Counted from the stretch's first letter, positions 24,841 to 37,574 are shown. The stretch: 64,000 nt of DNA from Mactra quadrangularis (GCA_025267735.1 CM046303.1:34634380-34698379); one strand, 5' to 3'. Notes: a model not told the origin generated them from the letters alone. Numbers and translations: made by a program.

Positions 24841-26369
24841 CCTGGCATAACTAGAGACGTTAAGGTTTAGGAATTGTGCAAATAAACTTGTCGCCAAATT
24901 TTTCTATGGCGCATTATCTATCTAGTTAAGTAAAATTGTTTTTACTATTGCAAAACATTAATTGATCCTTTGTGCATATCTGTTTAGTTCCTTAAAGTAA
25001 ACAGTTGTGCTTGTTATTGAATGGGTTCCAATCTTTGCTACCTACAAAAGTTGTATATACCATTATCGATGAATAAATTGGAGACGGACAGAAGTTCTGG
25101 ACTCCTGGTATGCTATTTCTAAAACACCAAGCATATTTTGCTACCTAAGCAAACATTAGTTACCAAGCATTTGGGACAATATCAATGAAGCTCATTTTTA
25201 TCTTCTAAAATTAAAAAGGAGATAGACAGAGGTCCTGATCTGTTTTATACAAACTACCAAGGGACCTCTGATAAGTATTTTATGAGTATATGAGACATAA
25301 AGATATATTTGCTGCTAACCATTAACCGATTGATTAGGTTGAGGTAATCTTTCGCCATAATCAACCACACAACTATCAGTAAAGCTCAAAGCTTTGTTAT
25401 CGACTTAGTCACTCTCAGAAGAGTCAAATAATAGATACAAGAAATAGTATTCAAACAATCATACAATGTACTTAAAATAGCACATATGAAATGATATGAA
25501 AAACATCAAATGTAAACATTAAAAGCACAATATACTCAAACGCTTTCAAAAATTCGGCTTAATTATTTGATCAACATTTGTTGATTCTCAGATGTTTTGT
25601 AATAATAATTAATTAGGCATACCTCAGTTCTACTCTTGAACTTAAGTTCAATGAAAAGTATGGTTTAAATTTATTTAACACAATACGCAAGAAATTTAGT
25701 TTCAAATTCGATATAAATCTGTCAATATTTATTTCCATTTACTAAGTGGTTTTAAATTGCATGGAAAGACATGTCGTCGAGCATTTAACTAAGCATAGAA
25801 TTAAAACTTTAGTGAATTAGTAAATGAAGGTAATGTATATTTATTCATAATTGGGTCATTGAAATTTATATAAAAATTGAGAGCGGTTAAGTAAACCAAT
25901 AGAAAAGTGCTGGCCCCCAGTAGAACAGATATCGTTCTCAAGTTTGTCCTCATTCTCTTATATATTCACAATTTCTTTCATGAATATTCGTTTGTGTGCG
26001 ATACTTCAATATAACCAGAGAATAATCTATTAAACACAAATGGTTCAATGTTTCAATTTCGTCATTACATAACTTTCATGAGCGGGTATATCGTTAAAGT
26101 AAAAAACACAAATTTAATTAGAAATAGCGCTAAGTTTTAATGCTATTCAACATTAATGTTTCTATTTATTATATAACTTTTATGTGTTAGTATACCGTGA
26201 AAAAATCAACACAAATCTAATTAAACCATACATAATATTTATTGGAGCTATTTGAGATCGTAAACCTTTTTCAATAATATTGAATATGTTTTGTAATTTT
26301 GACACAACATATAGTGAAAGCAAATTGGGATAAAATACATTTAAGCACTTTTTCTTATTCTTAATATAT

Positions 26370-27600
26370 TTCCCAATATTATATAAAGTATATCAAGATA
26401 TCCAGTCATTGAACCAACAGCTGATCGTGTAATATTGGACCATTTACTTTTCAAGTATCACGCAAGTAAGAGATGATTCTTTTTTAAGTAAAAAAATTTG
26501 TAAAGTGTTACAATTTATTGAGAAGATTGAAACGTAAACGATTCAGATCAAAATTGTTCCCCGTCTAATATTTAGCGAAATCAAAGAAATCGTAATGGCA
26601 AAAGCGAGTTTGGTGACTGTTAAGATGCTTGAGTTACACAAGAAGGTAAATGCAAATTCAAGGTTACTAGGACTTGAACTTAATCATATCACACACTGAT
26701 TGACAAATCAAAACGGTCTACATGAAAATTCATTGTTAAAACACTCGTTTAAAACACGATATTACATTTACTTAATTTTAATTTGTTTTTGCATGATGAA
26801 TTGTATCATTTTTCGCAACGATTATTTCTATTTGTTTTGTCTACAAATTTAAAGATTGAATAATCGAAACGTAAACAAACAAAATTAGCATTTCCAAATA
26901 CTTTCACTATACTGTGATTTGTCTAATATATCTTTATTTCAATCATTTGCGGAACATGCTAGTAAAAAAACAATGTAAACTTTAGATGTTTTGTCTAAAA
27001 TATTCGCAGCATATGCGATTTAGATTAATATCTTTGAACAATTTAAGTGTCGATGATGTAAATAACTGACTCGTTTGTTGTTACCTGTAATATATACATA
27101 TATATGAGAATATGTTCAACACGGCCCATATTGTGATAAAACTAAGTTGCTAAGAACTGGTGCTGTTTTGATGATTTAAACAAGTCTTTAAGATAGTTAA
27201 ACTCGGGAAACAGTCAGTATCGAATGTAAAAATAAAATAAGCTGGAAGTTGAACACAATAACTACAAAACAATGATCCCTACAACTACAGACAGTAATAT
27301 TTCTCATATCAAGGGATAGCAATGTAATCGATTGTCATTACTGCAAGATAATAGTAAATACGAATATTCTTTCATAATAATCTTTTAATTTTGTTTATTT
27401 TGTACAGTTTAAAAGGCCAAAGCTAGAAATGTTATGTCTATATATTATATTGAGCTTAATTACTTATAATATGTCGACTTCACACATTTGTCACATTATA
27501 AGGTCCATTATATACAAAAGCACTTTTCACTTTTAATTTTTTACTATGAAAGATTTGACAGATTGTGCTACAATAACCAGTACTGTTGTACTGCGGTGGA
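26370..27600 (+). repeat. Additional copy of unit-1 blocks between the two duplication copies
   Basis: Matches 16220-17060 (TCAAGATATCCAGTCATTGAAC, TATCACGCAAGTAA, TATTCGCAGCATATGCGATT) and 17470-17850 (GTTGATGATTT-type block, AACTCGGGAAACAGTCAG, AATAACCAGTACTGTTGTAC). The order is the same as in unit 1, placing one complete old repeat period between about 17.8 kb and 27.6 kb. Confidence 0.65.
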
Positions 27601-28076
27601 CATTTCTATCATACATGCAAGAGATACTGACATAGAAATTCAGTTCGGTATCAAAATGTTCAATCAGTCAAACTACCACATGTTTTATCCAATCAGCAAA
27701 CAATAGAAAAACTATAATCTAATTTGTTTAAATATGCAGTCCAAATTTGTTAAATTTTGGTAAATGATTAAATACCGTTATCTATATCATCTGAATTTAG
27801 AGTTAAAGTAGATTATCTACATAATTTCAGTCATATTTCTATGAACCGTATTTAGAGGGCGTTCGAACATATTGGACCATTGCCTACAGGATGAATATTT
27901 TAAGATGATTTCATTCTGAGAATGATTCTCTGAACTAATGGAGAGGAAATGGGCGAATTTCTTTTCTAAACAGTCCCCAGAGACGTCTACTCGTGATGTA
28001 AGGTAATGGCATGGATAACTACATTGTATACTTGCATTATGGTAGATGTTAAAATTTGTTTAAGACGTTTTTCTCG

Positions 28077-28180
28077 AGTCACTGACGAAAGTATGCGTTA
28101 AGTTGTTGGTTAACAGCTAAATCTAGAGAATTAGCCTTTCCAGGAGCAGTGAGAAGGTTTACTGACCGCCGTTGTATGAA
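28077..28180 (+). mobile_element. SINE-like element, second family, tailless copy
   Basis: Sits at the position in duplication copy 2 that corresponds to 19342-19488. It keeps ACTGACGAAAGTATGCG, GGTTAACAGCTAAATC and GCCTTTCCAGGAGCAGTGAG but has lost the ACGGCGTTAAACC tail: the sequence jumps from GTTGTATGAAC to GGGTCGCAACACATTTG, which in copy 1 lies beyond the tail. Confidence 0.6.
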
Positions 28181-29614
28181 CTAATGAGGGTCGCAACACA
28201 TTTGTACAAAAAATGTAGATCAGAAGTTTGGTTCGTATGAGCTTTATTCTTTGAAATATAAACATAGTATTAGGAAAATTCCAAAGCCAAAGTCTGTTAT
28301 GTAGCTTAATGAACGCAACAATAATGTATTATAAAGCATATTAAACAAATCGCTATTCTTTCATCCAAATATATATTAAGACTTATCTGAACGAATGAAA
28401 ATTGATAAGTCGTTAAATCTCAAGGACTAATGCTGGCGTTATGCACATGAAATGATTCGCTATGCTATGATTCAAAAAACAACATATATATCAAACACTT
28501 AGACAGCCAATGGTATCGTATGATTAACAAAATTGATGCTTAAACATTTTCATTGCGAGAATTTTAATGAATTTGATTTTTTTTGTAAATTTGATATATA
28601 TTTGAATAACAACTTGATTATTTGCAAGCAAATTCATTTACAAAGCCGGAATACGGATATAATGTTGTTATGACATACGATTTCTTGAACTTCGGTCTAG
28701 ACTAACTAACGATGAAATGATTGTCTGATAGTGACAGTTAAATATGTTTTCCTCATTTGCTTTCTATATTTAATTGCACTAAGTGTTTATAGATTACATA
28801 ATTATCTTCTTTAATCAATTACCATCCAGTTTTTAACAGTCTCTCTTAAAACGTCGAAACACATTAGAAACTATTACGACGTCTACATATTATATATGTA
28901 AAGTAGTGACGATATACTCTAGAATATTGTTTCATCAAAACATGTTAAAATACATTACACGTTTCGTTTAGTACATGGTTTTAAGCCCAATTATCAAAAA
29001 TAACATTATTTTTGGACTGCAAAGAAATTAGACATTCATCTATTTCAAGCACCTCTCTAATGAACAAGTATTTTTAATTAAATGCAAATATTGCTCTAAT
29101 ATGTAAATGTTTTAATGCATTTCAAGGTAAAAGTAGATCGAAACCAAAGTACAATTTGGTTGTCAATACTTAATACAATAGTTTTAATCACCGTATGTTT
29201 AAGGTGAAGCATTATTATAGAAAATAATTATCTAAATAAAAAATAATCTCCAAAACTATTTTGAATCACGTATATGGAATATTAGCATATACATGAATAT
29301 ATAGTGCTCTTATTAAAATGTACCATCTTTTTATGAGAAATTGTCACTTTGTCAAACTCATAAAGCAGAGTGTTTTAAACAGTTTATTGTGTCTTTAATG
29401 CATGTTGCATTAAAATACTTCATGTTTATAAAACAGTTCAATTTTACTGTTGATGAATATATCTTCATATAGTGGCTTTAATCCTGAAACTATCATAAGG
29501 TATTTTATGTATCAAAGAGATAAGTAAACGAACATCAATGTTGTAACTGTATTTTATTCGAAAAATAACTCTTTACGAAACAAATAAAAACATACAAAAC
29601 ACGCTGTAATAACT

Positions 29615-29819
29615 CTTTTTTATTGGTTTTAATGCCGTGTCAACACAATTTAGATCATTTTACGGTGTTCAGCGCACCTAACCTGGCTTTCCTGAACCCT
29701 TGTCTACAACCAGTACTAACCTACCCTTCCACAAGGCCGGAAACTTCTCCATATATCTTATTCATGACGGAAATTGACAAAATTGTCAAATTTTCATGGA
29801 AGAGTATAACCTTCCCGGA
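29615..29819 (-). mobile_element. tRNA-derived SINE, head-truncated, inserted in duplication copy 2
   Basis: On the plus strand it reads tail first: TTTTTTATTGG, TTTTAATGCCGTGTCAACAC, AGCGCACCTAACCTGGC, CCTTCCACAAGGCCGGAAAC, TTTTCATGGAAGAGTATAAC, ending at CCTTCCCGG. The tRNA-like head is absent. It interrupts a stretch that is continuous in the first copy (near 20700), so it was inserted after the duplication or lost from copy 1. Confidence 0.85.
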
Positions 29820-31149
29820 TATAAACAAAACAAACGCATTTTCTTGCCTTTTACCTGTTACCACTCATATATTTGGTGTTATTAAACCATTTGTTTTAAA
29901 TCATGCTTAAATACCTTATGGCCAAAAAATCAGTTTCAAATCCCAATAATTGATACGGGATCATTCTGCAAATTATTGACTTTAATTGTTATTCATACAA
30001 AATAGCATTATATACATTTTGTAATTCATTCCCGTAAATTTATTTTCTAAAAACCTTAAAGAAACCTCATCAATAAAAATGAGATAAAACGAATTTTAAA
30101 AATGGAAAACACATATTAGGTTCCAATATCTAAGACACTAGTAATAAAATGTACAAATATTGGTGATAACATATATTTACAAATACGGAAAGATAACTCA
30201 TTGTTATACATCAAATAAAAGTATATCAAAAGTTTCAGACATAAAACCAATGACCTCAACATTCCATCGCGCATTCATGGGTCAATGACTCTTCACATAT
30301 CACGCAATAAATGTTTTCAAAACATATCGAGATATCTAAGTCAGACTTAAGTGATCCAAATCTAATTGCATGGAGGACTAGATTATTTCTTATCGAATAA
30401 ACACAATGAAACCTAGGTCTAGCACCTTATTATATTACTATAATACAGTAAAGACAAATGAGGTTCTATGGAAATGCATTAACCATTGTTAAATGTTGTA
30501 TTAAATCACAAAAATGCTTAAATACACATCATGGGAGACAATATATTGTGTCTTAATCAAACGTAACATAGTGCATAATGGTTCGAATTAAGTTTCAGAC
30601 GGACATAAGGCGTTCGTTAGATAATTTTTAGTTCTAGATTGCATTAGCTTCAATTAAAACCTTGGAATTTACAAAAAGCTTTCACTTTATAAATAGTTTT
30701 CATTTTAATACGTAAACTTCACAGGTGAATTTCAGAAACGTCTAAACACCTGCGATTTACATAAATATCAGTGAAGATTCGAAGTGTTGTTAATGTAATA
30801 AAACTGACTTGTAACTTTGTTTTTACAAATCTTTTCAACACTTGTCTTATACTTGGTAATTTCAGCTTGTCTGACTGACTTTGAAATATCTTTAGAACTC
30901 ATTATAAATCTAATTCTTAAAAAACTAATTACCACTTCTATCTCATTCAATGACAAAACGCATGCAAACACTTTTGTAAGACACGGAATATTATCAAGCT
31001 CATAGATACGTTTATATAGTTCACATCAATATTTGGAAAGTAATATGTAATTGGGTTGACAAGACAAGCACTGAATTAATGGTTGAAATGTTTTGTATTA
31101 TATTTTTAGCCATTTATTTATCGAATGATAAAACATTTTGAAATAAGCC

Positions 31150-31330
31150 ATTTTATAATAATGTCAATTTTTTCTCCTTTAATAAGATATATGGAGAAGT
31201 TTCCGGCCTTGTGGAAGGGTAAGTGAGTACTGTTTATAAACAAGGGTCCAGGAAAGCTAGGTGAGGTGCACTGGACGCCGTTATATAACCTATACAATGT
31301 GTTGCTACGACGTTAAACCCAACAAAAAGA
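31150..31330 (+). mobile_element. 5'-truncated SINE copy in duplication copy 2
   Basis: Counterpart of 22152-22321: CGGCCTTGTGGAAGGGTAAG, AGGAAAGCTAGGTGAGGTGC, TTGCTACGACGTTAAACCC. It keeps GGACGCCG where copy 1 has drifted, so neither copy is the direct model of the other. Confidence 0.8.
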
Positions 31331-32107
31331 TTATTAAAATGTAGACCTTACATTTGGTCCTGAACTTTACTTAAATATATCATTCATAGCTCTCATAGAC
31401 GTATTGAATTTTGTAGTATTTTCTAAGAAGTATGTAGTGCTTTACTTTTCATGGAATATTTAAATATTTTTGAAGTTTATAAAAAGTAAGATCATACATT
31501 TCGAATTTAGAATACTTGTAAAAATGAAATTTGTCAAGACTATACGAGATATAACATGCGTATACAAGAATAACCTTAAGTTTAAATATAACAAATATAA
31601 CAGCAATTTACGAAATACATATATCATGATGTGATACTACTTACATTTCCATATCTGTCATCAAAGGTGTAAACTCCTCACTTTTATTAGACATAATAAG
31701 TTATCCGGTGTATATGATGGTATAACTTACAAAAATGTTCTGTGAAATTATAGTCATAACATTTTAATTTGACATAGCTAGTCTGTGTTTATTGTTGTGC
31801 TGATTCATTAAAAAAAATTTGATAATTGCGAACGCTTAAAAGAAAAAATATTCACAAAATAATCCTCGAATAAAAAAAGCTTATAAGCTTAACGAAACAA
31901 ACACATTTTACATATCTACATACATTGTTGTAAACAATAATCCAACAAATAAATGCATATAGTATATTTCCAAATACAATTTTGAAATCGCATATCAATA
32001 TGTACTGTGCATCAAAATAATTCCAATTCTATAGTATAATTGCAATACGCGCACTGTGATAGAGATGTTATGTTTCTAATACCAAAGAACTCTCAACTTG
32101 CTCAAAA

Positions 32108-32374
32108 TTGAAATGCGAGATACCAAAAGTTAATTTCGAAACATCATTAGGTTTATATCCAATATTTCGAGCCCTATGCAAAATTAATGTACGTGTTTTG
32201 ATGTCTATAACGTTTCAATCATGTATTTATACAGGCAAACATTGGAAGAATTATATCTCTGAAAGTATCACTTTTATTATTCAATATATGTATATGTGTG
32301 CTAACGTGAATATGTTCTGGCATATTGTTTTGTTTATTTGTTTGTTATTTCTTATTTGTTTTATTACAATTTAA
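32108..32374 (+). other. Open frame kept in both duplication copies (88 codons here)
   Basis: Counterpart of 23212-23445, sharing the start MKCEIPKVNFETSLGLYP. It has an in-frame 6-bp insertion (YMYMCAN against YMCAN) and extends 11 codons past the other copy's stop through a hydrophobic end. The changes are mostly amino-acid altering. No function is assigned. Confidence 0.2.
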
Positions 32375-35300
32375 CATGTTATTGGTTATATCATAATATA
32401 CTGTAATTACTTTCATATGTCATTAAATATATATTGTCATTAAAGATGCCGATTTTTTAAAACAAAAACCCTACTAAATATAATACTATTACAATTTTCA
32501 GTGTATTTGAGTTGTTTCCCCTATCCACCTAACGGCAGACATCAACCAATTATTACATTGATATAAGGACCCTAACTTTAACAACCACATGCACTGACTT
32601 TTCTACTTTATTATATATATGCATGTTTAATGTGTTTGTATCAAACCCTGGTTCCCGGGGCCATTTGTATGACCTGAAGTAAAGTTATATATGGTATAAG
32701 TCAAAACTATTCTTGTTTACTTGTTTCATACGAATATAGTCATTTGCCAATGCCCTTTCTGGAGTCAGTGAATTTTGAATTAATCATAGTAGCGCAACTT
32801 TATACTTACTTGTCATTGAACATATCTGCAGCGATATTTACTCACTGTGCATTGTTCACCCACAACCTAACTGAATATATCATCTGATAAAAACAAATTA
32901 AAATTATGGTAAGGTCATTTAGTATTGATATTACATTAAATAGTCTATTACAAGTGTTTCGGTTAGTAAAATGGTAACATTAACCTATATGTTATGATGT
33001 ACGCTCCGTTCGCAGCTCAGTGAATACTCTACCGTTACTTCACAGGGTAGAAAGTAAACGAGTGAAACTTTCAACCAATGTACAGGAGAGTAGTAATAAT
33101 GTACAGATTGGAGATATTTGGAAGAAATATGTGTAAGATATATACATAATATATAAGGAGGTCGCAATTCTCCACATTGATCCACATAGTATTTGACTGT
33201 CTACTTTATACTCATGTTTCAATCGATGTTTTAGCACATTATTTGTACGCAGTTCCATTACATAAAAATTTAAAAAAACACATTAAAGTTGTAATTGACA
33301 TTTGTTATAGAGCAGAGCAGAAATGGTGTTTGGTCTGCCTGCCTACAAGTCAAATTCTAATATTACTTTAAAAGCATTTTAGTTGTACAAATATTGTGTC
33401 AGTTACAATATTAAAACCACATTTCACCTATGGTGGCTGACTTACGCTATGTTGCATTATCGTCACGCGGGCTCCACATAAATACGAAAGTACGACCAAA
33501 TGTCTTTTTTCGCCTCTTCGTCCCGCGGGACGCCATGCAATAACACAATCATAAGACAATTTAATCATTTGTCGAGCTTTTGTCTGAGAAATTAATAGCT
33601 TTACATGTGACTCCACCATGCTGTCGATGTCTACTTATATGCGCATGTGCAAGCGTAAAAGTTTCTAATTAAAAGTACCGCCTGGCATAACTGGAGACAA
33701 AAAGGTTTAGAAATTGCGCAGATAATATTGTCGCCAAATATTTTCTATGGCACTTTATCTATTTAGTTAAGTAAGATGGTTTCTACGATTGCAAAACATA
33801 AATTGATTCTTTGTGCATATTTGTTTAGTTCCTAAAAGGAAACAGGTATGCTTGTTATTAAATAGGTTCCAATCTTTGCTACCTACAAATTTGGTATATA
33901 TCATTATCGATAAATAAATTGGAGACAGACAGATGTCATGGACTTCTGGTATGCTATTTCCAAAACACCAAGCATATTTTGCTACCAAAGCAAAAATTAG
34001 TGACCCAGCATTTGGTTCAATATCCATGAAGTTCATTTTTATCCTTTAAACATAAAAAGGAGATAGACAGAGGTCCTGAACTGTTATTTCCAAAACACCA
34101 AGGGACATCTGATAAGTACTTTTATGAGTATATGGGACATAAAGATTATTTATGCTGCTAACCATTAACCACTTGATTAGCTTAAAATAATCCAAATGTT
34201 TTCGCCATCATCAAACATGAAATTACAAGTAATGTTCAAAGCTTTGTAACCGGAAAAATCACCCTCTGGAGAGTCAAATATTAGATACAACAATTATTAT
34301 TCAAGCAATCATACAAAAAATAATGTACATATCAATAATGCAGATCTACAATGTGAACAATTTGTACATTAGAATAGCACATATGAAATGATGGAAAACA
34401 TTAAATGCAAACATTAAAAGCACAATACACTCAAATGCTTTCTAAATTTGGCATAGTTATTTTTGGTTCTCATTTGTAGATTCTCCGATAGGTTCTGATC
34501 AATTATTTGGCATATCTCAATTCTACTCTTCAAAATTAGTTCCATGAAAAAAATAGTTTAATTGATTTAACACTACACCTAAGAAATTCAATTTTAAATT
34601 CGATATAAAAACTGGCAATATCTAATTCCATTTACTTAGGTGTTATAAATTACATGGCCAAACATGTTGTTAAAGACGAAGCATAACATGAAATAAAAAA
34701 TCAAACTTCAATGAATCAGTAAGTGAAGTTAATGATAAAATCAAACTTCATTGGATCAGTAAGTCAAGTAAATGTACTATATAAATTCTTAATTGGGTCA
34801 TTAAAATTTATACCTAAAATTGTTAGCGGTTAAGTAAACCCATAGAAAAGTGCTGGCCCTCAGTAGAAACAGATATCGTTCTCCAGTTCGCCCTCATTCT
34901 CTTATATTCACTACTTCTTTCATGAATATTTGTTTGTGTGCGATACTTTAATATAACCAGAGCATGTTCTATTCATTACTTACGGTTCAATGTTTCAATT
35001 CCGTCAGTACATAACTTTCATGAGCGGATATATCGTTAAAGAAAAACAAACACAAAATTCATTAGAAATATTGCTACGTTTTATTGCTATTCAACATTAA
35101 TGGTTCAGTGTTGCTATTTATTATATAACTTTCATGTGTTGGTATACCGTGAAAAAAATCAAATTTAATCAGAAATATAGCAACGTTTACTTTGCTATTC
35201 AACGCTCATGGTTTAATGTTTCAATTCCGTCATTATATAACTTTCATGTGTTCGTATACTCTTCAACACAAACAATAAAATAATTGTCTAAAACTTCAGC

Positions 35301-35420
35301 CACGTTTTTTTCTGACTTTTTAAATGAAGAGTACATGAAAGTATGATTATAATGAGAACAAGTCCAATATACATGTAGATAACTAGAAAAACATGCACTA
35401 TGCAGTGGTGCGACAAATTG

Positions 35421-36150
35421 TATTATTATACCTGACGTGATTTGATCACTATATACCTAATGTGACGTCACCGGGTGACAATCCGTAATGTCACCCTCTG
35501 GACATCACCTATCGCCCCCCCCCCTTGACATCACCTATCGGCCTGCTTAAAATGATGAGAGACTACTGCGTTGGAGTTTGCTAATACCCGGACTCAATGT
35601 TTTAGCCATTCAATTTGAGTGACCTCCCTTGCGCAGACGCTTGCTTTCTACGAAACAACAAACTAAACGGTGTTCGTTTGTTTGTTTGTTGACTTTAACG
35701 CCGTAGTCGTATATTGATTTGTTTGTTTGTTGGGTTAAACGCCGTAGCAACACATTGTATATAGGTCATATAACGGCGGTCAGTCAACCTACTCACTCCT
35801 GGAAAGGCTAAATATCTGGATTTAGCTGTTAACCAGCTACTAAGCGCATACTTTCGTCAGTGACTGACAACTGCCCTACATAATTAAAAATCATTGGTAG
35901 GAGGGAGAATGGCCGTAGAAATAATTTCATGGCCAAGCTCCACGAAAGTAAAATGTAAAACAGATAAAATTAAACGGTTTGTGCTTATTGTATTGTCAAC
36001 AATTTCTAATTTAAGTTGTTCAGTATAATAAAATAAATATCGCATTCTACAAGAAATGTCAACATCGGCTAAGGCTAAGATTGACATTACTTGTCTCGGG
36101 TGAACAATCCGTTCGATCACCCTCTGTAGGATGTGATATTTATATATTAT
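35421..36150 (+). repeat. CRE/hairpin repeat, copy A, interrupted by a SINE-like insertion
   Basis: The first part (35421-35672) has TGACGTCA at 35463-35470 and the hairpin GGGTGAC-10 nt-GTCACCC at 35473-35496, then TGGACATCACCTATCG repeats, GACTACTGCGTTGGAGTTTG and GCGCAGACGCTTGCTTTCTA. The second part (about 35940-36150) has GTTTGTGCTTATTGTATTGT, GTTGTTCAGTATAAT and the end CGGGTGAACAATCCGTTCGA then TCACCCTCTGTAGGATGTGA. In copy B (37590-38018) the two parts are continuous. A SINE-like element occupies the gap here. The start and end share a GGGTGA-CAATCCGT-TCACCCTCTG module, so the element carries related hairpins at both ends. Confidence 0.75.
35673..35880 (-). mobile_element. SINE-like element (second family) inserted in the CRE repeat
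   Basis: On the plus strand: GTTTGTTTGTTGACTTTAACGC, then a second GTTTGTTTGTTGGGTTAAACGC, CGGCGGTCAGTCAACCTACT, CACTCCTGGAAAGGCTAAAT, GCATACTTTCGTCAGTGACTG. This is the reverse complement of the 19342 family with a duplicated 3' tail. The doubled tail suggests a tandem 3'-end insertion or template jump. It splits the CRE repeat, so it is younger than that copy. Confidence 0.7.
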
Positions 36151-36323
36151 ATCAACACATTAATCAAAGAGATGCTAGTCACAAACCTATTAGTGCAGTA
36201 GCTACATGTACATCACTGTTGCGTGTATATGCTCAGTAAGCAACAGAAATGTATATTTGAAACAATTCCCCCTTTGTTATTTGCGACGACGTTAAATTGT
36301 TACCCTAAAGGAACAAATAAGAT

Positions 36324-36411
36324 ATATCGCGGGCTTAGCGCAAAATGGTCTTAACTCGCTCTTTTTATACATGTATAGAGTTACGACCGTTTTGCGCTAA
36401 GCTCGCGATAT
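36324..36411. repeat. Near-perfect palindrome with 34-bp arms and 20-nt loop
   Basis: The left arm is 36324-36357 (starts ATATCGCGGGCTTAGCGCAA) and the right arm 36378-36411 (ends TTTTGCGCTAAGCTCGCGATAT). The arms pair at 31 of 34 positions; the loop GCTCTTTTTATACATGTATA is about 20 nt. GC-rich arms in AT-rich surroundings make a stable hairpin if transcribed. It could be a minimal foldback transposon or a hairpin RNA locus. No TSD was identified. Confidence 0.8.
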
Positions 36412-36784
36412 CTATTACTTACAATTCACAGTCAAATGTCAATGGTGTTAACTCCTCATTCATTGTAGATTTATCAATATCCCGAAACGTGTCAACAAAG
36501 AACTATGATCTATCACCATGTTAATAATTTATAATTAACCATCATCAAAGCACACTTACTTGACTTCTGCTTTCATAGACTAGCTCCATATATAACGTAT
36601 AAGTCACTTAGTATTGCACCCAAGTAAAATCACTACGAGCTAAACTTTACATCTTCTATAAAGAAATGAGTAGAGGCTGAGTCATCAAAGACCAGAACCG
36701 ATGGTTAGAAACATTCAATGATCCGCAACTAAACTATTGAATGAAACATAGGAATCACAAACAAAATCTCACGCTCTATTCTGA

Positions 36785-37150
36785 ATCACTATTCCTAATA
36801 TCAAACATCCACATGTTATTTCCAATAGGAAACCATCACAAAAACATAATCCAATATTTTCCAATATGAAGTCCCAGTTTGTTATTTAATAATTGAATAG
36901 AGTTATCTATATCAATTGCAAAGTGCGTTATAAAAGAAGAATGACTAAATTGATTCTATATTATTCAGTTATCTTACAATACACCGTTTTAGGCGGTTAG
37001 AACATATTGAAGCATTGCCTCCTAGATTAATATTTTACGATGATTTCATTCATTGAACTATTAGAGAAGAATTGGCGAATTTCTTCTCCAAACGGTCATC
37101 AAAGAGACTTATGCTTATGATTTACGGAAACAACATTGAACCTATTTGAG
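36785..37150 (+). repeat. Partial copy of the local duplication (unit 4, first block)
   Basis: Matches 14240-14590 most closely (CATCCACATGTTATTTCCAATA, AATGAAGTCCCAGTTTGTTATT, GAATGACTAAATTGATTCTATA), then the same TTGCCTxCxxGATxAAT and CGAATTTCTTCTCCAAACGG blocks as the 18.9-kb and 27.6-kb copies. It is cut off at 37150 by a MITE. The upstream stretch 36430-36540 matches 13890-14010. Confidence 0.65.
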
Positions 37151-37574
37151 CACTGTCTTATTTGAATATATGGAATGTATCATTTAATATGGAATTCACT
37201 ATTTATAGACATAAGACTACATGTAGCCCCTTTAACCTTTATAAACATGAGACTTCATGTAGCCCCTTTACAAATATGAAACTAAATGTATCACATGTGT
37301 TGGGACATCTTCACTAAGGATTAAACACTAAAATCCAGTCCAAATTTAGTTCATGCGCCGCATGGACAAAATCCACTATATACAGTCTCTATCAACCAAT
37401 AACTAGTATAATGAACTAGAATGGACATTTTGTTCATGCGCGGCATGAACAAAATTTGAAATCTACAATACTAATAGGCTACATACAGTCTATTTTGTTG
37501 AACAAAATGAACTGTACAGTGAGTATAGTGAATTCCATATTAAATTATACATTCCATATTCAAATAAGACAGTG
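37151..37574. mobile_element. MITE, 424 bp with ~50-bp terminal inverted repeats
   Basis: The left TIR 37151-37202 starts CACTGTCTTATTTGAATATA and the right TIR 37525-37574 is its reverse complement, ending CAAATAAGACAGTG; only a few mismatches and a 2-3 bp indel separate them. The interior has a direct repeat (CATGTAGCCCCTTTA twice) and the palindrome ATTTTGTTCATGC-GCG-GCATGAACAAAAT near 37428-37456, a diverged version of which (TTAGTTCATGCGCCGCATGGAC) lies near 37350. No ORF and no clear TSD. It is non-autonomous; the superfamily is undecided. Confidence 0.85.

Larger units (their letters stand above)
18930..26230 (+). repeat. Local segmental duplication, copy 1 (~7.3 kb)
   Basis: This block matches 27640-35180 in order and orientation across nearly its whole length. 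Examples are 21530-21560 against 30530-30560 (TGGGAGACAATATATTGTGTC), 23190-23280 against 32090-32170 (the first 90 bases almost identical), 24300-24340 against 33150-33190 (ATAATATATAAGGAGGTCGC) and 26060-26220 against 35000-35170. Identity by eye is around 85-90 %, with indels. No coding frame is conserved with coding-like substitution bias. The two copies are offset by about 8.7-9.0 kb and lie head to tail, so unequal crossing-over or replication slippage is the likely origin. Confidence 0.85.
27640..35180 (+). repeat. Local segmental duplication, copy 2 (~7.5 kb)
   Basis: Direct counterpart of 18930-26230. Differences include a minus-strand SINE at 29615-29819 absent from the matching point of copy 1 (near 20700), loss of the tail of the SINE-like element at 28077-28180, and many small indels. 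SINE remnants at 22152-22321 and 31150-31330 sit at matching positions, so they predate the duplication. The matching region stops near 35180-35280, before the CRE-containing repeat. Confidence 0.85.
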
